DNA of 64,000 nucleotides, taken from positions 23,368 to 87,367 of the forward strand of contig CAYYYL010000011.1 in assembly GCA_964475835.1 (NCBI GenBank). Reading direction: 5' to 3'. A model generated the notes under the pieces. The model did no database searches and was not told where the DNA came from. It was given only the letters and a program-made list of their open reading frames with translations. The stretch is from JABDCI01 sp964475835. GTDB taxonomy: Bacteria; Verrucomicrobiota; Verrucomicrobiia; JABWAM01. Position numbers and translations under genes: made by a program. This document shows, piece after piece, positions 34,345 to 42,153 of the stretch (positions are counted from its first letter, which is position 1; each line of letters opens with the position of its first letter).

Positions 34345-34878
34345 TCAGCCCTGAATCAACTGCAGCATCGCACGCATGCGCATCCCCATCTGTTTGGAAA
34401 GCGCCAGAAGGATCTTCGACGCAAGCACGGGACGATGCTTCATCAGATCAAACAGCTCCGTATGGTAAAACCCGAGCAACTCCGTTTTTTCCCCCGCTGT
34501 CGCCGTGGCGGAACGGCCACTCCCATCCACAAAACTGACCTCCCCAAACACCTCTCCCGGCGGAAGCCGGGCCACCTTCCCCTTGCCCGAGGGATCCGCC
34601 TTGCCAATCACCACCTCCCCGCGCAACACCACATACAACCCAAATCCAGGCTCACCCTCGTTGAAAATCGTTTCTCCCGCCGAAAAAGTTCGTTCGTGCA
34701 AAAGATGAAGCAAATCGATAAGTTCCTGCTCGTTGAGATCACCGAAGATGAATGTCCGCTTCAACAATTGAATGATCTCCCGCTGACGCGGGTCCAACCT
34801 CCGGAAAATCAGGGAAAGGATCGGTAAATGACGCGCCTTTGCAAGCAGGCCACGACCACGATGCGAAAAGGCAGACAT
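34345..34878 (-). CDS. Single cyclic-nucleotide-binding domain protein
   Basis: 177 residues: about 45 residues of basic N-terminal region, then a CRP-like sensor domain (TFSAGETIFNEGEPGFGLYVVL and PPGEVFGEVSFVDGSGRSATA), and a C-terminal helix. The GEVSFVDGSGRSATA block corresponds to the phosphate-binding cassette. No HTH or catalytic domain is present. It is upstream of, and probably co-transcribed with, the AI-2E transporter, so it may regulate it. Third cNMP-domain gene of the window. Confidence 0.85.
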   Translation of the reverse strand: MSAFSHRGRGLLAKARHLPILSLIFRRLDPRQREIIQLLKRTFIFGDLNEQELIDLLHLLHERTFSAGETIFNEGEPGFGLYVVLRGEVVIGKADPSGKGKVARLPPGEVFGEVSFVDGSGRSATATAGEKTELLGFYHTELFDLMKHRPVLASKILLALSKQMGMRMRAMLQLIQG

Positions 34879-34976
34879 GCCTCTATACGACAGGAATCCT
34901 TCATCGAGTCAAGTTCCCCCTTTTCCTGCCGATAAATTCGAGAAGGAGCCTTCTCCTCATTTATACCCTTTGACTT

Positions 34977-37166
34977 ATGTTTAAACCCTGGATGACCATA
35001 TGTCTATTGACACTCGCAAGCTCGCTTGTGAGTGCAGGTCCCGTTGGCCTCAAATCCGCACGCATTGAGGAACTGGCCGGGGAAGTGTCCTACCACAAGG
35101 CGGGTTCTGCAGCAGCCGAAAAGGCACAGGTTAAAACGGTGGTGACTGGTAAGGATATCGTTCACACGGGAAAAAAATCCCGTGCCGAGCTTGAATTCGA
35201 AGATCAGTCCCTTTGTCGCCTCGGCTCCAACACCATCTTCAGTTTTGACCCCGAAACGAGGGACATGGCTTTTACCCGTGGGGTTGCCCTCGTGCACGTC
35301 CCCCCCGGCAAGGGAGGGGCCCGCATCGCCACTCCCGCGGCCACAGCAGCCATTCAAGGAGACACCCTGGTCGTTCGCGCCACGGTGATGGCTGACGGGA
35401 CGCCCGCCACGCAATTCACCGCCCTTTCACCCAAAGGCGGGCCTACGGACGGAAACATTGTCATCACTCTCAACAACAATCCCAACGCATCCTTTCAACT
35501 CGCCCCCGGAAACATCGCCATCGTCCCGCAGAACGCCACCTCCGTCGACCAGATCCCGCGGGTGGAGATTGACGTCTCCACCTTTGCCGCCAAATCCCCC
35601 CTCCTTCAGGATCTTCCTGACACAGCCAAGGTCGAAATGAACATGGTCCAGGTGGAGCAGCAACAGGCTTTTACCTCGGGAGCCGCTGTTCGAACCGACC
35701 TCGCCATCGTCAATGACCGGGTCGTCAAAGCCGATGGGAATGGAAATTTCACACCTCCTCCGGTCAACAAACCCAATCCACAGGGCACGGCCACTCCACC
35801 ATCCGTCCAGGATTTCGCAGGGTCAATGCCCGATCAACCACCCCCGCTTTTTGATGCACATCCCAACTTCTTCGCGGGAACGGATTTTCCAAAAGATGTT
35901 CTACCAGGAAATTTTCAGCTACCCCCCCCGACATTGGATACCTTGGCACGCTCTTTCACGAGCGTGAATCCTCTTACCTTCTCCAGTGTCACCTTCGATA
36001 CGGCCCTTGGAACCATCAATGGAAGCCATTCATCCCCCAGCACCTTTGAATTCGGCTGGAATGAATCGGTCGGACGATTCTACGTCGACACGCTGACCCT
36101 CAGCGGCGGCACCATCACCGTTCAGGGGGGAAAAGCGCTGGAGATCTTCTCTTCGAATAACAGCGCCGCCGGGGCCCCCATCAACATCACGGGCAACACC
36201 ACCTTCACCTTTAGTGGAGCAACCCCCAAAAGCGTCACCCTTCAGGTGGACGGTCAGGGCGGCAACGCTCAGATTTCGGGTGGCACCACCGTGACTGCAA
36301 ACGGCACGGATCTTAACATCCACACCATTCCAGGCGGCCCAGCTGCAGGGAATGTCACCATGGGGGCTGCCTCCAAAATCGCGGTCAATGCAGGATCCGT
36401 CGCCGAGGATGCCGGTTCCATCGTCCTCACAGGAAAAGCCGTCACGGTTGCGGGCCTTGAAGCCAAAGGCATCGACAACGCAGGCGGCAATGCCACCCAT
36501 GGGGGAGCGATCATTGTAAATTCAGTGAACACCACCACCATCAATGGGACCATCAACGCACAGGGCGGTTCAAGTTCCGGCAGCAACGGCAATGGCGGGG
36601 ACGCCGGATTCACTGCTCTTTCCGGCGACAATATCGCCCTCGGCGGAAGCGCTCTTATCAACTCCAACGGTGGTTCAGGCAATGGAAGCGGGACCGGAGG
36701 CACCGGAGGCACGGTGCTCATTGTCGCTCCGAACACATCTCTCACCACGGTTGCGGCCAATGATATTTCAGTCAATGGCGGCACCGGCAATCAAGGTGGA
36801 GCGGGCGGAAACATTAGTATCTTTGTCAAAGACCTGACCACTCCAGCCGGATCCCAACTTTCCGCCGCAGGTGGACCGGGAGGTGGACCTGGAGGCGACG
36901 GAGGCAGCATTCTTGTCCACGCTTCGGGCACCACCGGAATCAGCATCACTTCCAGCGGAACCACTTCCATCAATGCGGCCGGGGGCTCAGGAGCACCTCC
37001 CCTTGACGGGATCGTCGTCCTGCAAGCACCCAATGGCGCCGTCACTCTCAGCGGTTCCACGCCCGCCGCCGTCAGTGCGGGACCTTCAGGGGAGGTCCAC
37101 ATCGATTCTCCCAGCATCACCGCTCCGGCAGGAAGCACGGATCCCTATCCACCCCAGACACCATAA
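34977..37166 (+). CDS. FecR-domain secreted protein with Gly/Ser/Thr-rich repeat tail
   Basis: 729 residues. A signal peptide (about 1-20) precedes a FecR-like domain at about 30-200 (AELEFEDQSLCRLGSNTIFSF and GARIATPAATAAIQGDT). From about residue 330 the sequence is low-complexity, rich in Gly, Asn, Thr and Ser, with beta-helix-like spaced motifs such as GGTITVQGGKALEIF and INAAGG, resembling filamentous adhesins. No C-terminal sorting or barrel domain is seen. The likely role is a surface or matrix protein. A hairpin GAGAAGG/CCTTCTC lies about 30 bases upstream. It faces mgtE tail to tail with only 3 bases between them. Confidence 0.82.
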   Translation: MFKPWMTICLLTLASSLVSAGPVGLKSARIEELAGEVSYHKAGSAAAEKAQVKTVVTGKDIVHTGKKSRAELEFEDQSLCRLGSNTIFSFDPETRDMAFTRGVALVHVPPGKGGARIATPAATAAIQGDTLVVRATVMADGTPATQFTALSPKGGPTDGNIVITLNNNPNASFQLAPGNIAIVPQNATSVDQIPRVEIDVSTFAAKSPLLQDLPDTAKVEMNMVQVEQQQAFTSGAAVRTDLAIVNDRVVKADGNGNFTPPPVNKPNPQGTATPPSVQDFAGSMPDQPPPLFDAHPNFFAGTDFPKDVLPGNFQLPPPTLDTLARSFTSVNPLTFSSVTFDTALGTINGSHSSPSTFEFGWNESVGRFYVDTLTLSGGTITVQGGKALEIFSSNNSAAGAPINITGNTTFTFSGATPKSVTLQVDGQGGNAQISGGTTVTANGTDLNIHTIPGGPAAGNVTMGAASKIAVNAGSVAEDAGSIVLTGKAVTVAGLEAKGIDNAGGNATHGGAIIVNSVNTTTINGTINAQGGSSSGSNGNGGDAGFTALSGDNIALGGSALINSNGGSGNGSGTGGTGGTVLIVAPNTSLTTVAANDISVNGGTGNQGGAGGNISIFVKDLTTPAGSQLSAAGGPGGGPGGDGGSILVHASGTTGISITSSGTTSINAAGGSGAPPLDGIVVLQAPNGAVTLSGSTPAAVSAGPSGEVHIDSPSITAPAGSTDPYPPQTP

Positions 37167-37169
37167 TCG

Positions 37170-38549
37170 TCACAACACGGTACCGCGAAGGATCATCGAT
37201 GCGATGGTGAAATAGATCACCAGCCCGGTCACATCCACCAACGTGGCCACAAAGGGCGCCGAGGAGGCCGCGGGATCAAATCCAAGACGCCGGAGAAGAA
37301 AGGGCAGCATGGCACCCACCACGCTCCCAAAAAGCACCACCCCCACCAGACTCATCGCCACCGTAAGAGCGATCAACATATAGTGCGGGCCATATAATTG
37401 ATTGCGATGCGGCCAGAGAAGAATCCGGATCATGGCAATGGCGGCCAGCACACAACCCAGCGAAAATCCGGCCACCAACTCACGGCACAAGACTCGCCAC
37501 CAGTCCTTCAATTTCACGTCCTGCAACGCCATCGCACGAATGATCAAGGATGTCGCCTGGGAACCCGAATTTCCGCCGCTCGAAATAATCAGGGGAACAA
37601 ACAGGGCAAGGGCCACAACCTTGGCGATTTCATCTTCGAAATACCCCATCGCCGTCGCAGTCAGCATTTCACCAAAAAACAGAATCGTCAGCCAGCCAGC
37701 CCGCTTCCGTATCATCGACCTGAGATCGATTTTCAAATAGGGGGCATCCAGGGCCTCCACACCCCCCAGTTTCTGGATGTCCTCGGTCGCCTCGCGCCGG
37801 GCAACATCGAGGACGTCGTCTACCGTCACCACTCCCAGAAGGATTCCCTGCGAATCAATTACAGGGAGGATGGTGACGTCATACTTTTCAAACGCATGAA
37901 TCGCCGATTCCTCGGCCTCCGTCACAGGAAGCGCCACGAACTGGCCCTCCAGCAACTCACGCACCGGAACGTGAGGATCAGCCACCACCAGATTGCGCAA
38001 TCTGACAAAATCGACCAATTTTCCCCCGGCATCGACCACGTACAACTGATTCATCGTCTCCCGATTCGTCTTCAACCCACGCAAATATCCGAGCACCTCC
38101 TCGACCGTCCATTTCTCCTGGATCGCCGTGTAGTGCGGGGTCATCAGACGCCCGATCGATCCCTCCGGATATCCCAAAAGCTGAACGGCGATCTTGCGCT
38201 CCTCGACCGTAAGGCAGTTCAACAGCTTCTGGGTGGCCGCAGCAGGCAATTCCTCCAGGAGTGCGGTGCGATCATCCGGCGCCATCCCATTCAAAATCTG
38301 CGCCACCTTCTCATCCCCCAGGGCTCGTACCAGCTTCTCCTGCTCCTCCAGACTGAGGTAACCAAACACCTCGGTCGCCAGTTGATGGGGCAGGATGCGA
38401 AGAAGCACTGCCTCGTCCTGGGTGTTCAGATCTGTAAAAATCTCAGCAATGTCCGACGGGGGAAATTCACACAAAATCTCGCGAAGCTGATTGAACTCCT
38501 TCCTCTCAATCAGATCGCCAAGCTCCGGCTGAATCAGGTTACCGATCAT
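37170..38549 (-). CDS. mgtE: Magnesium transporter MgtE
   Basis: 459 residues in the MgtE order: an N-terminal superhelical domain (about 1-130, VLLRILPHQLATEVF and LNGMAPDDRTALLEELP), tandem CBS domains (about 135-260), and a five-helix membrane domain ending LVDVTGLVIYFTIASMILRG. The pore motif PLIISSGGNSGSQATSLIIRA is clear. It imports magnesium and is gated by cytoplasmic Mg2+ through its N and CBS domains. Its start overlaps the stop of the UPF0114 gene by 11 bases, so the two are coupled. Confidence 0.94.
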   Translation of the reverse strand: MIGNLIQPELGDLIERKEFNQLREILCEFPPSDIAEIFTDLNTQDEAVLLRILPHQLATEVFGYLSLEEQEKLVRALGDEKVAQILNGMAPDDRTALLEELPAAATQKLLNCLTVEERKIAVQLLGYPEGSIGRLMTPHYTAIQEKWTVEEVLGYLRGLKTNRETMNQLYVVDAGGKLVDFVRLRNLVVADPHVPVRELLEGQFVALPVTEAEESAIHAFEKYDVTILPVIDSQGILLGVVTVDDVLDVARREATEDIQKLGGVEALDAPYLKIDLRSMIRKRAGWLTILFFGEMLTATAMGYFEDEIAKVVALALFVPLIISSGGNSGSQATSLIIRAMALQDVKLKDWWRVLCRELVAGFSLGCVLAAIAMIRILLWPHRNQLYGPHYMLIALTVAMSLVGVVLFGSVVGAMLPFLLRRLGFDPAASSAPFVATLVDVTGLVIYFTIASMILRGTVL

Positions 38550-39111
38550 GCGGAGAATGGTCCTTTGACGAGGAACGACTGTGCGTCAGATAAAGCGCAC
38601 CGGCAAGCATCAAGACCCCCAGGGCCATATACAAAAGATCAAGAGGGGTTTCGAATCGCATCTGCAGCGCATGCTCGAAAAATTTCACCACCAGAATAAG
38701 GAGCACGACCTTCGCCAACCGATCCTTCAAATCATCCAGACTCCGGATCAGGAGCAACCGCGAGGCAAACTCGGAACCTTCCGCAATATCAATCCGACTG
38801 ATGAATAATTCATAAAGGCCAAGGGCAAAGATGAGCATGATGGTTGCAAGCAGGTACCCATCCACCACCTCCACCACGGAAGTCACCGTCTCGGATCGCA
38901 ATATGGCGCGCTGCTCGATATTGAGTGTCCCTCTGGCATACTCAAAAACATGGGTGCACAGGTGGACCACATCGATCGTCGCCACAAAGAACATCACCAC
39001 GGATACGATCACACTGGCAAATACCGCCACCAGAACAATCAGGCGGCTGTTCCACAGAAACTGTTCGAAAAGTTTCTCGAAGAGATTTCGTACACGATTC
39101 AGGCCATTCAT
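38539..39111 (-). CDS. UPF0114 family membrane protein (YqhA-like)
   Basis: 190 residues from the ATG at 39111, with four predicted membrane helices (SRLIVLVAVFASVIVSVVMFF, VVDGYLLATIMLIFALGLYELF and others). The central ELFISRIDIAEG and LDDLKDRLAKVVLLILVVKFFE blocks match UPF0114. Function of the family is unknown. A TTG at 39141 is a less likely start. The gene overlaps mgtE by 11 bases, implying co-expression with the magnesium transporter. Confidence 0.85.
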   Translation of the reverse strand: MNGLNRVRNLFEKLFEQFLWNSRLIVLVAVFASVIVSVVMFFVATIDVVHLCTHVFEYARGTLNIEQRAILRSETVTSVVEVVDGYLLATIMLIFALGLYELFISRIDIAEGSEFASRLLLIRSLDDLKDRLAKVVLLILVVKFFEHALQMRFETPLDLLYMALGVLMLAGALYLTHSRSSSKDHSPHDR

Positions 39112-39229
39112 GAAGCCTGAACCTACTGGGTTGCCCGCCAAACGGAAATCGAAAAATGAATGAAACTCTTCCCACTTTCAAATTCGTTGATTGCACGTTG
39201 ATTTTTTACCTCAAAATTCCTATCGATGC

Positions 39230-40903
39230 ATGAACCGCATGCCCCCCAAGAAAACCCCCACTGCAAGTAAAGCCAAGCCCCCCGCCAAAACCTCCCCTCG
39301 CAAAGAGTCCGCCCTCAAGCCTGCAGCGGATTCCATCAAAGAGGTGAAACCTGAAGTCCAAACCGAGGCGGATCGGATCGCTTCCAAGCAACGGGAGATC
39401 TCCGTTTCTGAATTTTTCCTTAAAAACCGACATCTCCTCGGCTTTGACAATCCAAAAAAAGCCCTTCTCACCACCATCAAAGAGGCTGTGGACAACAGCC
39501 TCGATGCCTGCGAGGAAGCCAAAATCCTCCCGGAAATCCTGATCGAGGTGAAGCAGCTGCAGGAGGACCGGTTTGTCGTCATCGTCGAGGACAATGGCCC
39601 TGGTGTCGTGAAGGAGCAGATTCCTAAAATCTTCGGAAAACTCCTCTACGGATCGAAGTTTCACTCCATGAAACAAAGTCGGGGGCAGCAGGGCATCGGC
39701 ATCTCCGCCGCCGGCATGTATGGACAACTGACCACCGGTACGCCCACCAAAATCACCTCCCGGATCTCACCCAAAAAACCAGCCCACTATTTTGAAATCC
39801 ACATCGACACGGCCAAAAACGTCCCCACGGTCGTGAAGGATGAGGTGGTGGACTGGAAGCCCCCCCACGGCACCCGGGTGGAAATCGAACTCGAGGGGAA
39901 ATACCAGAAGGGACGTCATTCGGTGGAGGATTACGTCCGCCAGACGGTCATCGCCAACCCGCACGCCACCATCACCTATCTCGCCCCGACGGGCGAGAAG
40001 GAGGAGTACAAGGCGGCGACACGCCAGTTCCCCATCGCTCCCCGCGAAATCAAGCCTCATCCCCACGGGATCGAGCTTGGCATTCTGATGAAGATGTTGA
40101 AGTCGACAACGTCCCGGAAGGTCAAGGCATTCCTCAGCACTGATTTTGCCCGTGTCTCCAGCGCCGTCGCCGGGCAGATTCTGAAAACCGCGGAGATTTC
40201 CGAGGAAGCCAAACCGAAGGATATCGCCCACAACGAGGCGGACAAACTCTACCGGGCCATCAATGCCACCAAGCTGATGAAGCCCCCAACCGACTGCCTT
40301 TCCCCGATTGGCGAGGAAGCCCTGCTCCAGGGAATCAAAAAGCACATCGAAGCCGACTTCTATTCGGCCGTGACACGCCCACCCTCGGTCTATCGCGGCA
40401 ATCCCTTCCAGGTGGAAGTCGCCATCGCCTACGGTGGAAAACTCCCTCCGGAGGAGCTGGTCGACTTGATGCGTTTCGCCAATCGCGTCCCCCTTCTTTA
40501 TCAGCAGAGTGCGTGTGCCATCTCCAAGAGCGTCCTTCAAACAAGCTGGCGCAACTATGGAGTCGATCAGTCCAAAGGAGCCCTTCCCTACGGACCCATG
40601 TTCATCGCCGTCCATGTTGCCAGCGTCTGGGTCCCCTTCACCTCCGAATCCAAGGAGGCGATTGCTTCCTATCCTGAAATCATTCACGAAATCAAGCTGG
40701 CGCTTCAAGACTGCGGACGCCGGCTCGACGCCTTCATCCGCAAAGGTCGCCGCGAAGCCGAAGCGCGACGTAAAAAGGACTACATCAAATCGTACTTACC
40801 CCACATCGGCATCGGCCTGCGTGAAATCCTCGCCTTCAAGGAGAAGGATGAGAAGAAGGTCTTGGAGCTTCTCACCAACATTCTGGAAAAATCGCGAGAC
40901 TGA
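39230..40903 (+). CDS. top6B: DNA topoisomerase VI subunit B
   Basis: 557 residues. After a Lys/Pro-rich N-terminal extension of about 50 residues comes a GHKL ATPase domain: N-box with E85 and N89 (TIKEAVDNSLDA), DNGPG at 121-125, and RGQQGIGISAAG at 151-162. The H2TH and transducer regions follow, and the transducer block VPFTSESKEAIASYPEI carries the conserved ATP-sensing lysine. With subunit A it cleaves both DNA strands to pass another duplex, relaxing or decatenating DNA. Topoisomerase VI is typical of archaea and plants and patchy in bacteria. The ATG at 39239 is also possible. Nine bases separate it from top6A. Confidence 0.93.
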   Translation: MNRMPPKKTPTASKAKPPAKTSPRKESALKPAADSIKEVKPEVQTEADRIASKQREISVSEFFLKNRHLLGFDNPKKALLTTIKEAVDNSLDACEEAKILPEILIEVKQLQEDRFVVIVEDNGPGVVKEQIPKIFGKLLYGSKFHSMKQSRGQQGIGISAAGMYGQLTTGTPTKITSRISPKKPAHYFEIHIDTAKNVPTVVKDEVVDWKPPHGTRVEIELEGKYQKGRHSVEDYVRQTVIANPHATITYLAPTGEKEEYKAATRQFPIAPREIKPHPHGIELGILMKMLKSTTSRKVKAFLSTDFARVSSAVAGQILKTAEISEEAKPKDIAHNEADKLYRAINATKLMKPPTDCLSPIGEEALLQGIKKHIEADFYSAVTRPPSVYRGNPFQVEVAIAYGGKLPPEELVDLMRFANRVPLLYQQSACAISKSVLQTSWRNYGVDQSKGALPYGPMFIAVHVASVWVPFTSESKEAIASYPEIIHEIKLALQDCGRRLDAFIRKGRREAEARRKKDYIKSYLPHIGIGLREILAFKEKDEKKVLELLTNILEKSRD

Positions 40904-40912
40904 AAATTTCCC

Positions 40913-42004
40913 ATGGATAAAAAAACTGAAAAACTCATACGCGACGCTGCCGACCGTCTTTACCAGACGATCCTGAAAAAACACGCGCCATCCATGGATT
41001 TTCCCCTGCGCAGCCTCGACAATGTGTCTTACGACAAGAAGAAGGGATTCTTTGAGATTGGTGACAAGGTGAAGGAGCGCACCCTCAGCTACAACACTGT
41101 CAAAACCTTTGCCCAGGTCGTCCGGATGATGGCCCTCTCCCATGAGATTGTGCGCAAGGAGGACATGGCCACGAAACGAGAAGCGTACTATGTCTCCAAA
41201 AACTGGGGTGAAGCCAGATTCCTGGAGCAGCCCGAGTCAGATGCCATCATGGACGACATCGAGGCTCACTTCCGTCTCAATCGGGAAAAGCTCGGCTTCA
41301 TCCCCGAGGAAAAGGGCGGTGATGTCGCCGGCAAACTCATCGTCATCGACAAGGATCCGGATAGTGGCAAAAGACTCGAGATCGATTGCACCAAATTTGG
41401 CACAGGCTCCTACTCCATTCCCACAGCATGTGAAGAGCTGGAGTTCAAGACGGACGCCAAATTCATCCTCGCCATCGAAACCGCAGGCATGTTTCAGCGC
41501 CTTGTGAAACACAATTTCTATACCACCGCCAACTGCGTGCTGATTTCCCTCGGCGGGGTGCCGACCCGGGCCTGCCGCCGATTCATCCGCCGTCTCGCGG
41601 ATGAAAAAAAACTGCCTGTTTACGCTTTCGTGGACGGTGATCCCTATGGAATGACCAATATCTACCGCACTCTCAAGGTCGGCTCGGGAAACAACGCGCA
41701 TCTCAATTCATTTTTCTGCGTGCCCCAGGCAAGTTACCTTGGGGTGACACCCCAGGATATCATCGATTTCAAGCTGCAGGACGCCACCCATCCACTCCAG
41801 GAAGTCGACATCAAGCGCGCCAAGGACGCACTCAAAAACGATCCTTTTATCAAATTCCACAAACCGTGGCGTGACGCCATCGAACAAATGTTGAAGATGG
41901 GCGTCCGTGTGGAGCAGCAGGCCTTTGCCAAACACGGCCTCAACCACGTCATCGAAAAATATCTTCCACAGAAACTGAAGTCTCCGCAGAAGTTCCTGCC
42001 GTAG
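40913..42004 (+). CDS. top6A: DNA topoisomerase VI subunit A (Spo11-type)
   Basis: 363 residues. A winged-helix/CAP domain holds the cleavage motif KREAYYVSKNW with tyrosines at 92 and 93, one being the DNA-linking nucleophile (Y93 by analogy with RxxYY in Spo11). The Toprim domain has E189 in ILAIETAGMFQRL and D241/D243 in FVDGDPYGMTN. All metal-binding acids are present, so an active enzyme is expected. It forms an A2B2 complex with Top6B encoded nine bases upstream. A REP-like hairpin follows the stop. Confidence 0.93.
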   Translation: MDKKTEKLIRDAADRLYQTILKKHAPSMDFPLRSLDNVSYDKKKGFFEIGDKVKERTLSYNTVKTFAQVVRMMALSHEIVRKEDMATKREAYYVSKNWGEARFLEQPESDAIMDDIEAHFRLNREKLGFIPEEKGGDVAGKLIVIDKDPDSGKRLEIDCTKFGTGSYSIPTACEELEFKTDAKFILAIETAGMFQRLVKHNFYTTANCVLISLGGVPTRACRRFIRRLADEKKLPVYAFVDGDPYGMTNIYRTLKVGSGNNAHLNSFFCVPQASYLGVTPQDIIDFKLQDATHPLQEVDIKRAKDALKNDPFIKFHKPWRDAIEQMLKMGVRVEQQAFAKHGLNHVIEKYLPQKLKSPQKFLP

Positions 42005-42015
42005 CTGAAAGGGAG

Positions 42016-42068
42016 GGCCACGCTCTGTCGTGGCCTCAAATTGATCAAAGCCACGACGGAGCGTGGTC
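42016..42068. repeat. Long hairpin REP-like element after top6A
   Basis: GGCCACGCTCTGTCGTGGC at 42016-42034 pairs with GCCACGACGGAGCGTGGTC at 42050-42068 (19-bp stem, one or two mismatches) around a 15-base A/T-rich loop. A related half-element occurs at 25677-25722. It could end the top6BA transcript or stabilise it. Confidence 0.75.
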
Positions 42069-42153
42069 TTCCAAAACCCGGATGGGCACCCCGTTTCGAT
42101 CTCATCCCTTCCTTGAAAGCCACACACCCCGTCCTCTATCATCGCCTTCCATC

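Noticed and set aside
39767..40708. A 313-residue minus-strand frame inside top6B
   Set aside because: Antisense shadow of a gene with complete GHKL and transducer motifs.
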